64,000 nt of DNA from Cervus elaphus (GCF_910594005.1 NC_057826.1:20803501-20867500); one strand, 5' to 3'. Positions 46,076 to 57,565 are shown, numbered from the stretch's first letter. The notes: generated by a model not told the origin, from the letters alone. Translations and numbers: made by a program.

Positions 46076-46829
46076 AGAGAGCTTCCTTTTAAGCTGCCAG
46101 CTCAGAAAACAGCAGAGTGCGGAGGGCTCCAAGGGAGCTTGGGTGCTGGAGAGATTTGAGCATGGCTCCCAGTTCCTGGACCACTCTGCCTCCCGCTGTG
46201 GCTGCATCTTCTGTAAATGATGACAGCAACACCTACCTGGCAGGCTCGTGGTGAGACTTAAGTGGGAAGATGAATACAAGCACCTCTCACAGGGTGGGCA
46301 GCCAAGGTCAGTTTAACTTCGTGGTATCAATCTTGGCTGAACACTTGAAACTTTAAAAAACACAAGGCCCCGTCCCTACCCCACCACCTCCACCAGCACT
46401 CAGCCTGAAATCAGCAGTCCCCTGGGCCCAGCCCCCAGATGAAACCTGAAACCCAGTGGACCAAAGGCCAGACTCACCCTTTCCCTCCGTTCCCACCCCC
46501 TCAAAAATTCTGGGGCGATTACAAGGAAACTGAAACTCCTAAGGCCCCCGCCTCCAGCCCTCACGTGGCAGAGGTCCCCAAATGACACTACCTTCCAGTG
46601 GGAGTCACGCCTGTCCCAAGCAAGGGGCCGACCCCGCCTTGTCCAGTGACGCTCCCCACTTTCATCCAGCTGTCCCCGCCCGCTAGACTGTCCCCACCTC
46701 CAGCCTGAAAGCTCTACCACCCGGCTGTGCCAACTTCAACACAGCCGGCATTGCTTTTACCCAACCTCCAACCAGAAGATCACACAGGATCAGAGGGAAG
46801 ACTGCCTGAAAGGAGATTTCAGAATCTGA

Positions 46830-47110
46830 GTGCATGCATACACGAGTGCACACGCATGCTAGCGCAGACACCACACATGCACATGTGCACATAGATACCA
46901 TGTCCCACACAGCACACACATACGCCACACACACACACACAAAGACAGCCTCCACACGCACATACACAGAAACCATACAACACACACAGAGACACACATG
47001 CACACAAGAACCACACAACACACACAAACACCCACCCACAGGCACACATACACCACGCAACACACGTCCACCACACACACATGCACACGCTCCACTAACC
47101 ACAGACACTT
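46830..47110. repeat. CA-rich tract near exon 3 (UG-rich in the SMOC1 transcript)
   Basis: About 280 bases of imperfect CA/CACA repeats with interruptions (CATGCACA, CAGAAACCA, CAGAGACACACATGCACA). On the SMOC1 strand this is a GU-rich intronic tract starting about 410 bases downstream of exon 3. Long frames crossing it are repeat artefacts. Confidence 0.93.
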
Positions 47111-47521
47111 CACACGCCAAAGGAGCGTGGCTTCAGCGGAAGCTTGGGGCAGGATAAAGAGGTGTGCAGAAGGGGTAGCAATGAACAGTGAAGGGAATAC
47201 AGAGGCTGCCCATGGAAACCCATGAGGGTAAGAAAAAATAACCAGCCTACGTTTGACAGAAGAGGAAAATGAAGACGGGCAGCGGGAGGACAGGGACAGA
47301 GCAATGCTAGTTTCCTGGCTCGAACTCGCACAAGCCTTTCAGGACCCACTGCCGGCGGCGGGCACCCAGTGGCAGGGGGGCCCGGGAGGGGGACACAGGT
47401 CCCAGAGGCAGCACTGGGGGTGTCACAGAGCCCTCGTCTGTTTCCAGGAAGCAAGGCTCTCGGGGCCCTCCTGCTCCCAGGCCCCCAGGAACCGGGGCCT
47501 GAGAGAGTAGCCAAGGCCTAC

Positions 47522-47634
47522 CTGGGTGAAGGAGCCATCCTCGGTGCACTCCGGGACAAACACCGCCTCCTGGGGCTTCTTGGCTTGCTCCAGGGCCTGA
47601 GCCCGCTCCAGGCGACACTTGCTCTGGCCAGCGT
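47522..47634 (-). CDS. SMOC1: SMOC1 exon 3: first half of thyroglobulin type-1 domain
   Basis: This 113-base exon starts in phase 1 and ends in phase 0. It supplies two bases of a split Asp codon and then 37 codons, from AGQSKCRLERAQ to PECTEDGSFTQ. The acceptor is CCTCCCTCTTTTAG|ACG and the donor is CACCCAG|GTAGGC. It carries the first two cysteines (SKC and PEC) of the six-cysteine thyroglobulin type-1 fold, with the helical QALEQAKKPQ stretch between them. Exons 3 and 4 together are 213 bases, so the pair is phase symmetric and the domain is split in its middle by intron 3 (20 kb). The exon lies between two CA-rich tracts that share sequence with each other (46830-47110 and 47730-47830). 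Confidence 0.97.
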
Positions 47635-47729
47635 CTAAAAGAGGGAGGTGTGCACGTCAGAGTCCCTTGGACCCCACACAGGAGCCACGGATTCCAGTTG
47701 TAGAAATGCTGAGAGAAAAGCACTGTGTT

Positions 47730-47830
47730 GTGGGGGCCCACACACCGCCACACATCACACATATACGCCACACATGCAGTCAGAAACCACACCACACAAA
47801 CAGAGACACACATGCACACAGACACATAAA
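47730..47830. repeat. Second CA-rich tract, upstream of exon 3
   Basis: About 100 bases of CA-rich sequence. It shares CAGAAACCA..., ...CAGAGACACACATGCACA and the ACACATA-(TA)-CGCCACACA motif with the tract at 46830-47110, so the two look related rather than independent. It lies about 95 bases upstream of exon 3 in transcript direction. Confidence 0.88.
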
Positions 47831-48117
47831 AGCCGGCTGTTCCAGGAACACGAGGGCAGGGACTAGTGAATGCCCCACAGCCTCACCTGCCTCTCAAAGG
47901 TATTCTTAGAAAAAGTCAGGGGGGTCATATTTATACCCGGTTCTGTTTATTCCTTTTCTCCCAAATATCCCTCATCCCTCCTAGGGGAAAAAAAGTTCTA
48001 CTTCTATTATTCTTCACTGACTTTATTTAAAAACATGTAAGCCCAAGGAGTCTCAAAGATGTTTTGCAATTCAAAAACTGCAAGCTCTTTTCTTTTTTTT
48101 TCTGGTGCCACCATGGA

Positions 48118-48270
48118 TTTTTTTTAAAATATTTATTTGTTTATTTATTTATGTGACCATGCCAGGTCTTAGTTGTGGCATGTGGGATCTAGTTCCCTGA
48201 CCAGGGATTGAACCCAGGCCCACTATACTGGAACACAGAGTCTTAGCCACTGAACCATCAGAGAAGTCCC
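48118..48270 (-). mobile_element. CHR-type SINE fragment, minus
   Basis: On the minus strand it has the tRNA-like head GGACTTCTCTGATGGTTCAG with GGTTCAATCCCT and an AAATAAATAAACAAATAAAT tail. It lies in intron 2. Confidence 0.83.
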
Positions 48271-49035
48271 CAGCAAGCACTTTCTTTGGGAAATCAGAGG
48301 CTCTAGGGCAGCCGGCTTAGCCTCCCACAATTTCTGTAATAGCTCTGATCAGTCCACGGGTCACAAACTCACATACCAACAGGGTGTAGGAAAGCGATAT
48401 AAGTTAGAGAAGGGGCTGGGTGTATGAAGCATGGCGTTCAGCTTGGTGACACCACCGGGAATGCCGGGGACTGCGGCAAACGAGAACAGGCTCCCTTTTA
48501 AAGGACGTGGCTGCTTCTCAGCAGCCACATGTTTGCCTTGAGGGAGGGAACACAGGCCTCATATCACCACAGTTTCCAATTTTTTATGGGAAATACAAAC
48601 ATCCAGATTTTTAGGTTGAATTTCCCAATTTTTAAATGTTGTCTCAAACGTTTTTAATATGTTTAAATGTGTGAGCAGACCAAACAAAACACATCTGTTG
48701 GCTGTCAATGTGGAATCCCTATTCAAGAGCCAGCCATCATGTTTTGCCATTTTAAGCCTCTCTACAAAAAAAAAAGAAAAAGGAAGAATTATAAAAATTA
48801 AAAGCAGTAGCCAAATAGCAGCATTTCTCTAGGCCCTAGCAGCAGTGTTTGAAAGCCAGAAAAGTACTTATCTTTCAGCGGGCCTGTCCTCCCTGCCATA
48901 TTCCCCGGTGGAAAGGGTAGGGGGAAAGGTTGCCAGATGAACAGACGCATTCTGAGTTCCCCCGATGGGAGTGCCCCACGCAAGGAGTGTGGTGCTCAGG
49001 TCTGTCTCTCCTCGTTGGGGCACGGGCACACTCAC

Positions 49036-49201
49036 CTTTGCATCTGCCTCGATGTACCACACCCAGTGTTGGGTCTCGGCACTTAGCTCGCTGGTACTCA
49101 CACATGGACTCATAGGACCTGCCGTCGGAAGCACAGACAGGTTTGGGTTGAGTCCTGGAGCAGTGGAGGTTGCACTGAGGGTCACGGTCACTTATGAGAA
49201 A
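49036..49201 (-). CDS. SMOC1: SMOC1 exon 2: Kazal / follistatin-like domain
   Basis: This 166-base exon encodes 55 codons plus one base, from FLISDRDPQC to VVHRGRCK, about human residues 34-88. It begins in phase 0 and ends in phase 1. The acceptor is a long T run ending in CCCAACCCAG and the donor is AAAG|GTGAGT. Six cysteines (residues 10, 14, 23, 34, 41 and 54 of the exon product) fit the Kazal pattern, with the typical CASDGRSYESMCEY core around Cys3 and Cys4. Kazal modules can inhibit serine proteases, but in SMOC proteins the module is better regarded as structural or a binding module; that is family knowledge. One difference from human recalled from memory is Val for Ile before the third cysteine (PVCASDG). 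The last base G joins AC of exon 3 to make the Asp codon. Confidence 0.97.
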
Positions 49202-49404
49202 CTGGGTTGGGAAAAAAAAAAAGTGAAATGGTACAGGGGTTACTTTTGCAAGAAAAGTAAAGATGAGTTCACAATTTACAATACTAACTTGCCTTTGGGA
49301 AGCAAGTCCAAAATAATTAATTCCAAAGTTATTAAACCCTAGAAGTAGTAGGAAACCAAATGACCACAAACTCTAACCAAGGAAGGCATCCTGTACCCAG
49401 GAAC

Positions 49405-49585
49405 TCACATGCAGGACCTCGTTAAACCTCACAACAACCCTATGAAATAGGAACCACCTATTTCGTAGATAAGGAAACTGAAGCCTAGAGAGAGGTAACT
49501 TGCCCAGTTTCACACAGTTCTAAGTGGTGAATCTGAACCTAGACTGGTCAGAGGTCAAGTCCAAGCTTTCACCACTGGGAAATTC
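49405..49585 (-). mobile_element. MIR SINE, minus
   Basis: AACCTCACAACAACCCTATG, AGATAAGGAAACTGAAGCCT and AACTTGCCCAGTTTCACACA. It begins about 200 bases upstream of exon 2. Confidence 0.88.
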
Positions 49586-49724
49586 AGCCTCTGGTCCACA
49601 CTGATGGTCTCTGCACTTGGCCCTATTTGGGTACCTCCCCAAACCAGGAATGCACCAGGAATCTCTACTCTCCATCTTTGGAAAGTTTTATTGTCTAGAA
49701 AGTATTACTGAGCCCCCAGATCTA

Positions 49725-49848
49725 TCACCCTTCCATTTCTGCCCACTGCTCTCTGTCAGAATACAGGTTAAGTTATTTTCTATTCTTCACCCTTCCATTT
49801 CTACCCACTGCTCTCTGTCAGAATACAGGTTAAGTGATTTTCTATGAG
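49725..49848. repeat. 62-base tandem duplication in intron 1
   Basis: TCACCCTTCCATTTCTGCCC...TATTCT is followed directly by a second copy at an offset of 62 bases, with two clear substitutions in the shared core plus a diverged last few bases. Confidence 0.95.
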
Positions 49849-50009
49849 AAGGGAATTTCCTAACTTAACATAAACGTCCTCATCAGATTGCGAAATGCTG
49901 AGCTAAAGTTTTCTTTATAGCAGGACTTCCCTGCTGTACATTCTTATGCATTAACACCTTTGGTACATTCTTATGCATCACTAATCTCCCAGAGGTACAG
50001 TAAAGATAG

Positions 50010-50590
50010 ATAGCTGTAAAGTATTTGCTACTCTTCCCGTTGAGTGTGGAGACTTCCCTTGAACCTGGACTGGCCTCAACAACTTGCATGACCAATAACA
50101 CGCTGTGGCAGTGATGTCGTCCAACTTCTGGGCAAAGTCACGTGAAGCTTTGCAGCCTCCCCCCAGGTCTCTTGCAACACTCAGGCTGGGGGAAATCAGC
50201 CACCAGGTAAGAAGCCCAACACTGAGACCATCGTGCTAGGAGGAAGCCCAAGCTAGCATGGGGCAAAACCTAGTGGAGAGAGAAATGCCCAATAAACACA
50301 GCACAGAGATGTGTGAGTGAAGAAGCCTTCAAATGAGTCTCACTTCAGCAGTCACTTGATTGTAACTAACAGAGATGAAAAGGAGTAGCTGCTTGAGAGA
50401 CCCCCGCCCAAGCAAGACCCACCCAGCTGAGCCCAGTCGACTCACCAGAACTGTGAGAGATAATGATAAGTTATGTCACTAAGTCAAAATTCTTTTTGTT
50501 GAAGTACAGTTGATACACAATGTTTCGGGTATGCAGCAAGCCATTAAGGTTTGAGTAGTTTGAAACAGAGCAATAGCTAACCAGATCAAG
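50010..50590 (+). mobile_element. MLT1-type (ERVL-MaLR) LTR with a small L1 insert
   Basis: CTTGAACCTGGACTGGCCTC, TTGCAGCCTCCCCCCAGGTC, AGAACTGTGAGAGATAATGA and CAGAGCAATAGCTAAC follow the MLT1 LTR. At 50486-50538 a stretch with TTGAAGTACAGTTGATACAC, typical of L1, interrupts it. Confidence 0.75.
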
Positions 50591-51358
50591 AGCATATATG
50601 ATGCTGTATCTCTCAGACTTATTTGACCACAAACCCCCTTCTCAGTGAACCCCTGTCCACAACTGTAGGATACAGCTGGAAAACAATAACTGGACTCTAC
50701 AATCCACGAGCTGCTGTTGAAGAACCCATGATTAGACTGCATGGACCTTGAGAGCTGGATCTACTCTTTCATCCCTCTATAGCAGAGCTCGGGACACAAT
50801 GAAGGCTCTTCGTCAGGATGAACTGAGAGGATGAAAAGCCCATCATGGCACGTGGCAATGTCGTGAGCACACCTCTGGCCATCAGTGATGTTAGAGTTGA
50901 CTACACACCATGCTCATAGAGGCTTAGGGAAGGTATGACTACAGGCCCTATTTCTATCTGCAGGCCCTTCGTGTGAAGCAAATAGATGAGAACTTGTTGA
51001 TCCTTTTCCAGAACATCCAAAGGAGGTCCAGAGGCAATACCCCTCCCTTCAAAGGAGCACACGGCCCATACTGGCCAAATCCAAAGAGAGTCCAAGCCTG
51101 TCAATGAACACACAGACCGCCTCCCAGCTGTAAACACAGTCCCTCCCGCTCTCCTGACCACACGCTTGCATGCCGCTGCTCGGCAGAGGGAAGCAGCAGC
51201 TGGACTGAGACCACCCTGCACACACAGGCTTATCAGGACGGACAGCGCAACTAAACCTCTCTTCAGATCCTCTGGACGGCCACACTCACGCCTCCAGCCT
51301 GAGTCCTGCCCAAAGCTCAGAGGGAATGTCCTGAGAGTGTCTCAGTGTCCCCAGGTAA

Positions 51359-51568
51359 CATGCAGTGGCTCAGCGGGTAAAGGGTCCACCCGCAATGCAG
51401 GAGACACAGGAAATTCAGGTTCGATCCCTGGGTCGGGAAGATCCCCTGGAGAAGGAAATGGCAACCCACTCCAGTATTCTTGCCCGAAAAATCCCATGGA
51501 CAGAGGACTCTGGCGGGCTATAGACCAACGGGTCACAAAGAGTTGGACAAGACTGAGCGACTAAGCAC
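51359..51568 (+). mobile_element. Bov-tA SINE with perfect 12-base target duplications
   Basis: GTCCCCAGGTAA occurs at 51347-51358 and 51569-51580, on either side of a standard Bov-tA (GATCCCTGGGTCGGGAAGAT, CACTCCAGTATTCTTGCC). The head lacks its first bases. Confidence 0.95.
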
Positions 51569-51861
51569 GTCCCCAGGTAAAAAATCTGTCATAGATAGAG
51601 TCATCTCCCGAGGCAGCCCCCAGGTTGCCACAGAGTGGGGATGAGCGGATGTCATCCCCACAGAGGGGCAGGCAATGTCATCCACACTGCAAATCCTTGG
51701 GTGGTGCCCCTCTGTCCCCGGGGACCTTCACAGGGTCTCCTGCCCTGGCAAATCTGACCCCTTCTCTGGCCTCAGCTCTTCCTGCTCTGACGTCAACCTA
51801 CTCACTCTTTAGTAGGGCACACTGGCCTGCCTTCCAGGTCCCATTTGCTCCTAACCCCAGG

Positions 51862-52015
51862 CCTTTATTTTTATTTAATATTTTCTTTTCTTTCTTCTTT
51901 ATTCGGCTGTGCCAAGTCTTAGCTGCTGCATGCAGGATCGAGTTCCCCGACCAGGGATTGAACCCCGGCACCCTGCATTGGGAGCCCAGAGGCTTAGCCC
52001 CTAGACCACCAGGAA
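51862..52015 (-). mobile_element. CHR-type SINE fragment, minus
   Basis: Contains the reverse complement of the CHR head (GACCAGGGATTGAACCCCGG and ACCACCAGG at the end) and a T-rich start that is the A-rich tail on the other strand. Confidence 0.85.
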
Positions 52016-53094
52016 CGTATCCCCCGTCCACCCCCGCCTCAGGCCTTTAGACACATCATTCCTTCTCCCTTTCCTCCCGCCGCTGCTCAGATTTCGGCTC
52101 ATCTGGGAGGTTGTCCCTGACTCTCACAGGTGAGGACGGGTCCCCCTATAAGAACTTCTCACACCTCACTTTTCCTTCAGGGCTCTTACCACAGTTTGAG
52201 GACAAACTGATTTGTGGGATTTGATTAGCAATGGAATCCCCCACTCTGAGCGTCAAGAAGACAAGGAGACTGTCTCTTTCAGCCTGTAAACACATCTCTG
52301 GCATCCAGCACCATGCTGAGGTGCTTGACTATTTGCGGGACAAACGCATCCCTGCAGCGGCCTTTCCCACACGGCATTACCTGCAAACCAGCTGTTGTGA
52401 AGTGACAGGCCTGGTCCCCCAAGCTCCTGCCATCCCTGGTGGGAAGGGGGGTCACTGGGCTACTCCCCTACCCCACCCCCAGGCCCTCCTCTCTAAGCTT
52501 CCCTCTCCCTCCCTCAGAACACTACGGGCCGACGTGGGCCACCGCCTCCTGCCCTAGCTCCATTCAGAACCTAAGTTATCTCTGAGGCTGAGAGGAGGGT
52601 CTCTTCTCTCACCATCCCCACCCCAGGCCCCTCTGCCACTCCTGCCTTCCCAGCCTTGGACCGACTGAGCACCAGGGAAAACTTGGGACCCAAGGTCCAA
52701 CTGAATGATGCAGGCTTAGAAGCCCTGGTCATGGGCACGTGGGTGGGCACAGGACCCAGTGGGCTGCAACCAGCAAAGCTGGCCTCGAAGTCTTTCTCCC
52801 TCCCTCAGACCCATTCCTAATCAGTCTGCAGCCTGGAAATGCAGCCAGACCTGGCTCCGTCATTCTGCCTGGTGAGCAGCCGGCGCCGGCCAGAGGGCGG
52901 GACCAGTGCTCTCACGCCCTGGCTTGCAGGCTGACTGGTGGCCTCAAAACTGTCCCAGAGCAGGTCAAGACACTGCTGTCCCATCGCTCTCTCCTGGTCC
53001 ATGGGAGTCGGGGTTACTTTACATGAAGTGAGAGCAGCGTTGCATGTCAATCTGCAGGAGCTAGGGAACAGCTGGCTCTCACAATCACACAAGC

Positions 53095-53352
53095 ATGGAA
53101 ATATCAGTATCTTCCAACGCCTGGGGAAGTCAAGGAACTCATCCTTGGTCACAGAGGGATTTGGTAGCCAGACCTTGTCTGAAGAGTGATAAGAGCTGAT
53201 AATAACATATCACTTACCATAGGTTAACTAATGTGACCTCCACAGTAGCCCTAAGAGGCAGGGTACGTAATGTGCGTGTCAGTGCAGAACTTGACACCCG
53301 GGGCCTGGCTCCAGAGCTACAACTTCTAACCACTAGACCACACTGCCTGGCA
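53095..53352 (-). mobile_element. MIR SINE fragments, minus
   Basis: AGTCAAGGAACTCATCCTTG and TAACCACTAGACCACACTGC match reversed MIR segments in order, with a gap between them. Confidence 0.62.
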
Positions 53353-53384
53353 TTATGATAGAGTAACACTGCAAACAGAAACTC

Positions 53385-53560
53385 TAACCCAACTGAAAAA
53401 CCGGATTCCGTTTCGGATTAGCAGATACAAACTGCTATATATAAAATAGGTAAACAACAAGGCCCGAATGTACAGCACAGGGAACTACATTCAATATCTT
53501 ATAATTAAATATCACGGAAAGCTAAACAAACAAACTGGATTTCTAAGTCAAAAACTGTTT
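53385..53560 (+). mobile_element. Artiodactyl L1 fragment
   Basis: CAAACTGCTATATATAAAAT, ACAAGGCCCGAATGTACAGC and ACAGGGAACTACATTCAATA. Confidence 0.8.
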
Positions 53561-54553
53561 ACCCAAGAGCTTACTGCATGTAAGGCGCCAACTGCTGAAG
53601 ACTCAGCTACGACAGCCCTGCCCTCCAGGCACTTTAAACCTACTCTGAGTAGCTCCTCATACGGCTCTCTTCACCTTCAAAAAAAGGGATTGAGCACTGC
53701 CTCGCTGTCTCCTCTGTAGCTCACAGGAGAGGGGAGATACAGGCATCCCTGTGGTGATGAACTATGGGCCATAAATTTGGTTTGGAAATGGTTTGCTTTG
53801 GACCAACAGAGATGCCACGGCAGCTATGCCAGAGACCTGCTTCATAACTCGGGGAACATAGCCTAGTGATGGACAGGTTAAAGGCAGCTTCAGAATAAGC
53901 TCCACCTGCCCTCCCCTCTCCCCAAGATCCTTCCTGGCTTCAGAAGAGCTCCCAAAAGGGTCCATCTAGAAATGACTGGCCCCCAAGGCCAAGTGAAAAA
54001 GTAACAGAACAGCCGAGGACCATTGCTAAAGACCGTCTCCAGTCATTTATGGTGTCTCATCTTTATCTATTTTAGGAACTGAGGGAGTTTGTAATTGCTT
54101 TCCCAAAAATAGATGAGTTCTATTTTTTTGGAGGTTTTTTTTTTTTATTCAGGTATAGTTGATTTACAATATTGAATAAGTTTGTGATAGAAAATGCAGT
54201 GACACACAATTTTTAAAGATTATACTCCTTTTATAGTTTCATAAAACACTGTCTGTATTCTCTGTGCTGTATAATATACCCTTTTAGTTCATTTAATTTA
54301 TACATAGCTGTTTTTAACCTCTTAACCTTTTACCTCTATCTCACCCCTCTTCTCTCCTCTCTCCCCACTGGTAACCACTAGTTTGTTCTCTGTATCTGTG
54401 AGCCTGTTTCTTTTTTGTTATATAAGTGATGTCATACAATAATTTGTCTTTCTCTACCTGACTTATTTCACTAAACATGATACACTCCAGGTCCATCCAC
54501 ATTGTTGCAAGTGGCAACATTTCATTCTGTTTTATGGTTGAGCAGTAGTCCAT

Positions 54554-54809
54554 ATGGAGAAGGCAATGGCACCCCACTCCAGGACTCTTGCCATGGAGAA
54601 TCCCATGGACGGAGGAGCCTGGTGGGCTACAGTCCATGGGGTCGTGAAGAGTCGGACATGACTGAGCGACTTCACTTTCGCTTTTCACTTTCATGCACTG
54701 GAGAAGGAAATGGCAACCCACTCCAGTATTCTTGCCTGGAGAATCCCAAGGATGGAGGAGCCTGGTGGGCTGCCAGAGTTGGACATGACTGACAAGACTT
54801 AGCAGCAGC
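54554..54809 (+). mobile_element. BOVA2 dimeric SINE
   Basis: Two BovB-derived monomers, without a tRNA head, are joined by CTTCACTTTCGCTTTTCACT. They are flanked by AGCAGTAGTCCAT and AGCAATAGTCCAT as target duplications with one difference. The 3' end is a CAGCAGCAGCA tail. Confidence 0.94.
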
Positions 54810-54822
54810 AGCAATAGTCCAT

Positions 54823-54846
54823 TGTGTGTGTGTGTGTGTGTGTGTG
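54823..54846. repeat. (TG)12 microsatellite
   Basis: Twelve uninterrupted TG units inside L1 sequence. Confidence 0.97.
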
Positions 54847-55192
54847 ATCTTCTTTGTCCATTCATCCATTGATGGACACAAGTTGCTTCCCGTATTTTGG
54901 AATAACAGAATGACTAGGCCCTAATAGAATCACCCAAACCTCCGGGGACCCTAGGACACTGCTTGTTCTGTCATCCACATCTACTTTTATACTCAACAAC
55001 CAAGCTTTATGATGCGCTCTGCACTGCAAGGTATGGAAAGCAGAACACAACCAGCATAGCCCTGTCCTCAATGAGCCTGCACTCTAGGGTATCAAGAACA
55101 AGCAACCTGACATCGACCAAGTTAACAAGGGAATAGGATACCATAGACTGAAGAGAATTCATCCTTGGGACTCTGTAACGCCACAAAGCCAC

Positions 55193-55395
55193 AGAGTCCA
55201 ATAAAACTTTCTGCAATGATAGACACGTTGTATATCTGTGCCATCTAGTTTATGGAAGCCACAAGCCATGTGTGGCTATGAAGCACTAAAACATAGCTAA
55301 TGCAACTGAGGAACTAAATCTTTGGTTGCTTTTAATTTTAGTTAACTTTGAATAACTATATGTGGCTAGTGGTTGCCAGATTCAAGAGCACAGCT
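55193..55395 (+). mobile_element. hAT-type non-autonomous DNA transposon
   Basis: GTCCAATAAAACTTTCTGCA, AAGCCATGTGTGGCTATGAA, GCAACTGAGGAACTAAATC and ATGTGGCTAGTGGTTGCCAG match a common mammalian hAT element with inverted ends. I do not name the subfamily. Confidence 0.72.
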
Positions 55396-56631
55396 ATTGC
55401 AGGGGATGGCGGGTTGGGGGTGTGATGGTTCACCCTTGCTGGAGTTTCTTCTAGTTGAGCCAAGCTACAACAGATTAGACCAAGAAGCAGATTCTGAGAT
55501 AATTTCTGCATTTGGAAACTGGACATGAAAAACATGAATTTATTATTTACAGGTTTCAACAACAGAACATCCCAGCAGTTCAACACAGTCCACCTAAAGT
55601 CACAAAGGCAGATTTCTCCTCTCTTCTTCAGGAGACAGGAAGGACAGGCTGGAAGTTCCCAGCACCACCCATGACTGGGTCATTTCTCCCAGCACACAGA
55701 CAAAACTCAGAGTCTGAGTCACCCTACTGGGACTGAACTCCCAGGCCAGAGAAGTCTGCTGTGGGCTCAAAAGCAACCAGAATTGGTGGAAATTTTTGGA
55801 GTTAAGCAGAGGCAAGCTGTCTCCCCAAAGAAGCAAGCCATTCCCCCCTGAGGAAGAAATAGCATTTTCATAAAAATCCTCACATCCCTTCCTTCTTCCT
55901 CACCAAAAGACAACAAAAACAAAATAATTATGTTAAGTATGATTGTGTAATATGGGAGCCAAACAAAAGGGGCCAGGACAACTGTGCGTTTGCAAGTGGC
56001 TCCTATTCCCTGCCTCTCTCCTTGGGGAGTGTGAGCGGTTCCAAAGCAAACATGCAGAATTTTCGTGCTCTGCTCACATTTGTAAAGCAGGACAAGCACT
56101 TGAAATACATTTAAACAATCCATCCTTTCTATTGGAAAATTAAGCTACCGATGGGGACCATCTTCACCAGAGGACAGACATGGGCAAATGAAATCAATGT
56201 TAGATAACAGTTCCTTCTGTCTGAAATGTGTACATGCTGATCCTTGCCCTCAGTTTCCAGCAGAGTACAATGTAAACCCTGCCACAGCTTTTGCTCAGGG
56301 AGACCATTCCACGACCACAAACTGTGTTGGGTTTGACAGACTGCCAAGTTTCCACGACAACAGAGGGAACAACAGAGGCAGCCTAAGCTTCCACTGGGGA
56401 GGAGATATTCGATTCTTTATAATAGGGAGTTGCTTTCACAGTTCTACCTGTACCATGCTGATTTCACCAGCATCTAAAATTCTAAAATGGCATTTTACTA
56501 GTAACATGCCTATTTCTATAGTTTTCTCAAGTGTAGAAGTGGGGGGGCAGGAACCATAGTATACAACCAGAGCAATGGTTTGGAAGTGTGAGATCCACAC
56601 TTGGAAGAGCAAGCAGCATTCCCTTTATGAT

Positions 56632-56850
56632 GTTGTTGTTGTTTAGTCGCTAAGTTGTATCCAACTTTTTTCAACCCCATGGACTGTAGCCCACCAGGCT
56701 CCTCTGTCCATGCGATTTCCAAGGCAAGAATACTTGAGTGGGCTGCCATTTCCTTCTCTATGGGATCTTCTGGACCTAGGGATTGAACCTAGGATTGAAC
56801 CCTGCATTGTAGGCAAATTATTTACTGCTTAAACCACCAGGGAAGCTCCT
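56632..56850 (-). mobile_element. Bov-tA SINE, minus, with target duplications
   Basis: CTTTATGAT occurs at 56623-56631 and 56851-56859, flanking a reversed Bov-tA. The element carries an internal short repeat of the B-box region (GGATTGAACC twice). Confidence 0.93.
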
Positions 56851-56974
56851 CTTTATGATATCAGACTTAAAAATCACAGGCCGAACTCAAATAATTTGAG
56901 TGTTTTTTTTTTAATAAATTCATTTGTAACACAGCTTCAGGTACTCACTATTAACTTTTTTGTTTCACTTATAG

Positions 56975-57360
56975 ATTGCTACAAAACAAACCATCCCCAG
57001 ACTTAGTGGCTCCAAATTATTCATCATGTCTCTCAATTCTATGCATTGGCTAGGCTCAGCTGGATGGTTCTTCTGCTCCACATGGTTTTGGTTGAGATAA
57101 CGCACAGGCTTCATTCAGCTGGGAGCCTGGCTGGGGCTGGAACACCCACTGTGACTTCATACACTGGTGCCTAGTTGGAGTGGCTGAAGGTGCAGAGGGC
57201 CTGGTTAGGTCTCCCTCTCCAGAAGACTTTCTTCTTTTATCCATGTTGACTTCTTTCAATCCTTAATCTCTTGTCTAGACGTCTAACTTTCTGTCACCAA
57301 ACTTTTTTCCCCATTCAAGTTCCAGTTCCACACTGACTGAAGTTACCACTCTTAAGAAGC
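56975..57360. mobile_element. Possible LTR-type (MaLR-like) repeat
   Basis: ACAAACCATCCCCAGACTTA, GTGGCTCCAAATTATTCATC and GGCTAGGCTCAGCTGGATGG resemble a widespread LTR-type repeat. I am not certain of the family or borders. Confidence 0.35.
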
Positions 57361-57379
57361 AAATGCTTTCATGTTTTAA

Positions 57380-57565
57380 ACACTACTGTTAACTTCCTCA
57401 GACCTCCTGCTGCACTGTCTTCATATAGCTATCAAAACCTTCTACATACTTCATTAACATTTATGTATGTACATGTCTAGAAAAGACTGTGTCTTACTCC
57501 TCTTTATACACACAGGGCCTAAGCCAGAGCCAGTTGTTTAACACATGTTTGAAGAATGGATGGGT
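57380..57565 (+). mobile_element. Possible L2 3' fragment
   Basis: ACTGTGTCTTACTCCTCTTT then ACATGTTTGAAGAATGGATG resembles the L2 end. Confidence 0.5.

Larger units (their letters stand above)
27363..47521 (-). other. SMOC1: SMOC1 intron 3 (20,159 bases)
   Basis: This is the largest complete intron here, and it splits the thyroglobulin domain between exons 3 and 4. It holds L2, MIR, BovB, an ERV-type LTR, MER5-like, CHR and Bov-tA copies, an AT microsatellite, a local duplication (41.69 and 43.17 kb), a U6 pseudogene and a CA-rich tract close to exon 3. Stretches without recognisable content include 27365-28010, 28680-29270, 29400-30440, 31645-32340, 32530-33450, 34320-35120, 35900-37300, 37520-38370, 39580-41060 and 43650-45170. 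Confidence 0.9.
47635..49035 (-). other. SMOC1: SMOC1 intron 2 (1,401 bases)
   Basis: This short intron lies between exons 2 and 3. It contains a CA-rich tract about 95 bases upstream of exon 3 (in transcript direction) and a CHR-type SINE (48118-48270). 48280-49030 appears single-copy, and I see no gene in it. Confidence 0.92.
54135..54915 (-). mobile_element. Artiodactyl L1, minus, split by a BOVA2
   Basis: AGGTATAGTTGATTTACAAT, TGGTAACCACTAGTTTGTTC and TCCATTCATCCATTGATGGA. The L1 resumes in register after the BOVA2 insertion. Confidence 0.88.

Noticed and set aside
46683..47825. Several long frames rich in Cys/Val or His/Thr on both strands
   Set aside because: They are translations of the CA/TG-rich tracts. 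The only real coding part in the interval is SMOC1 exon 3.
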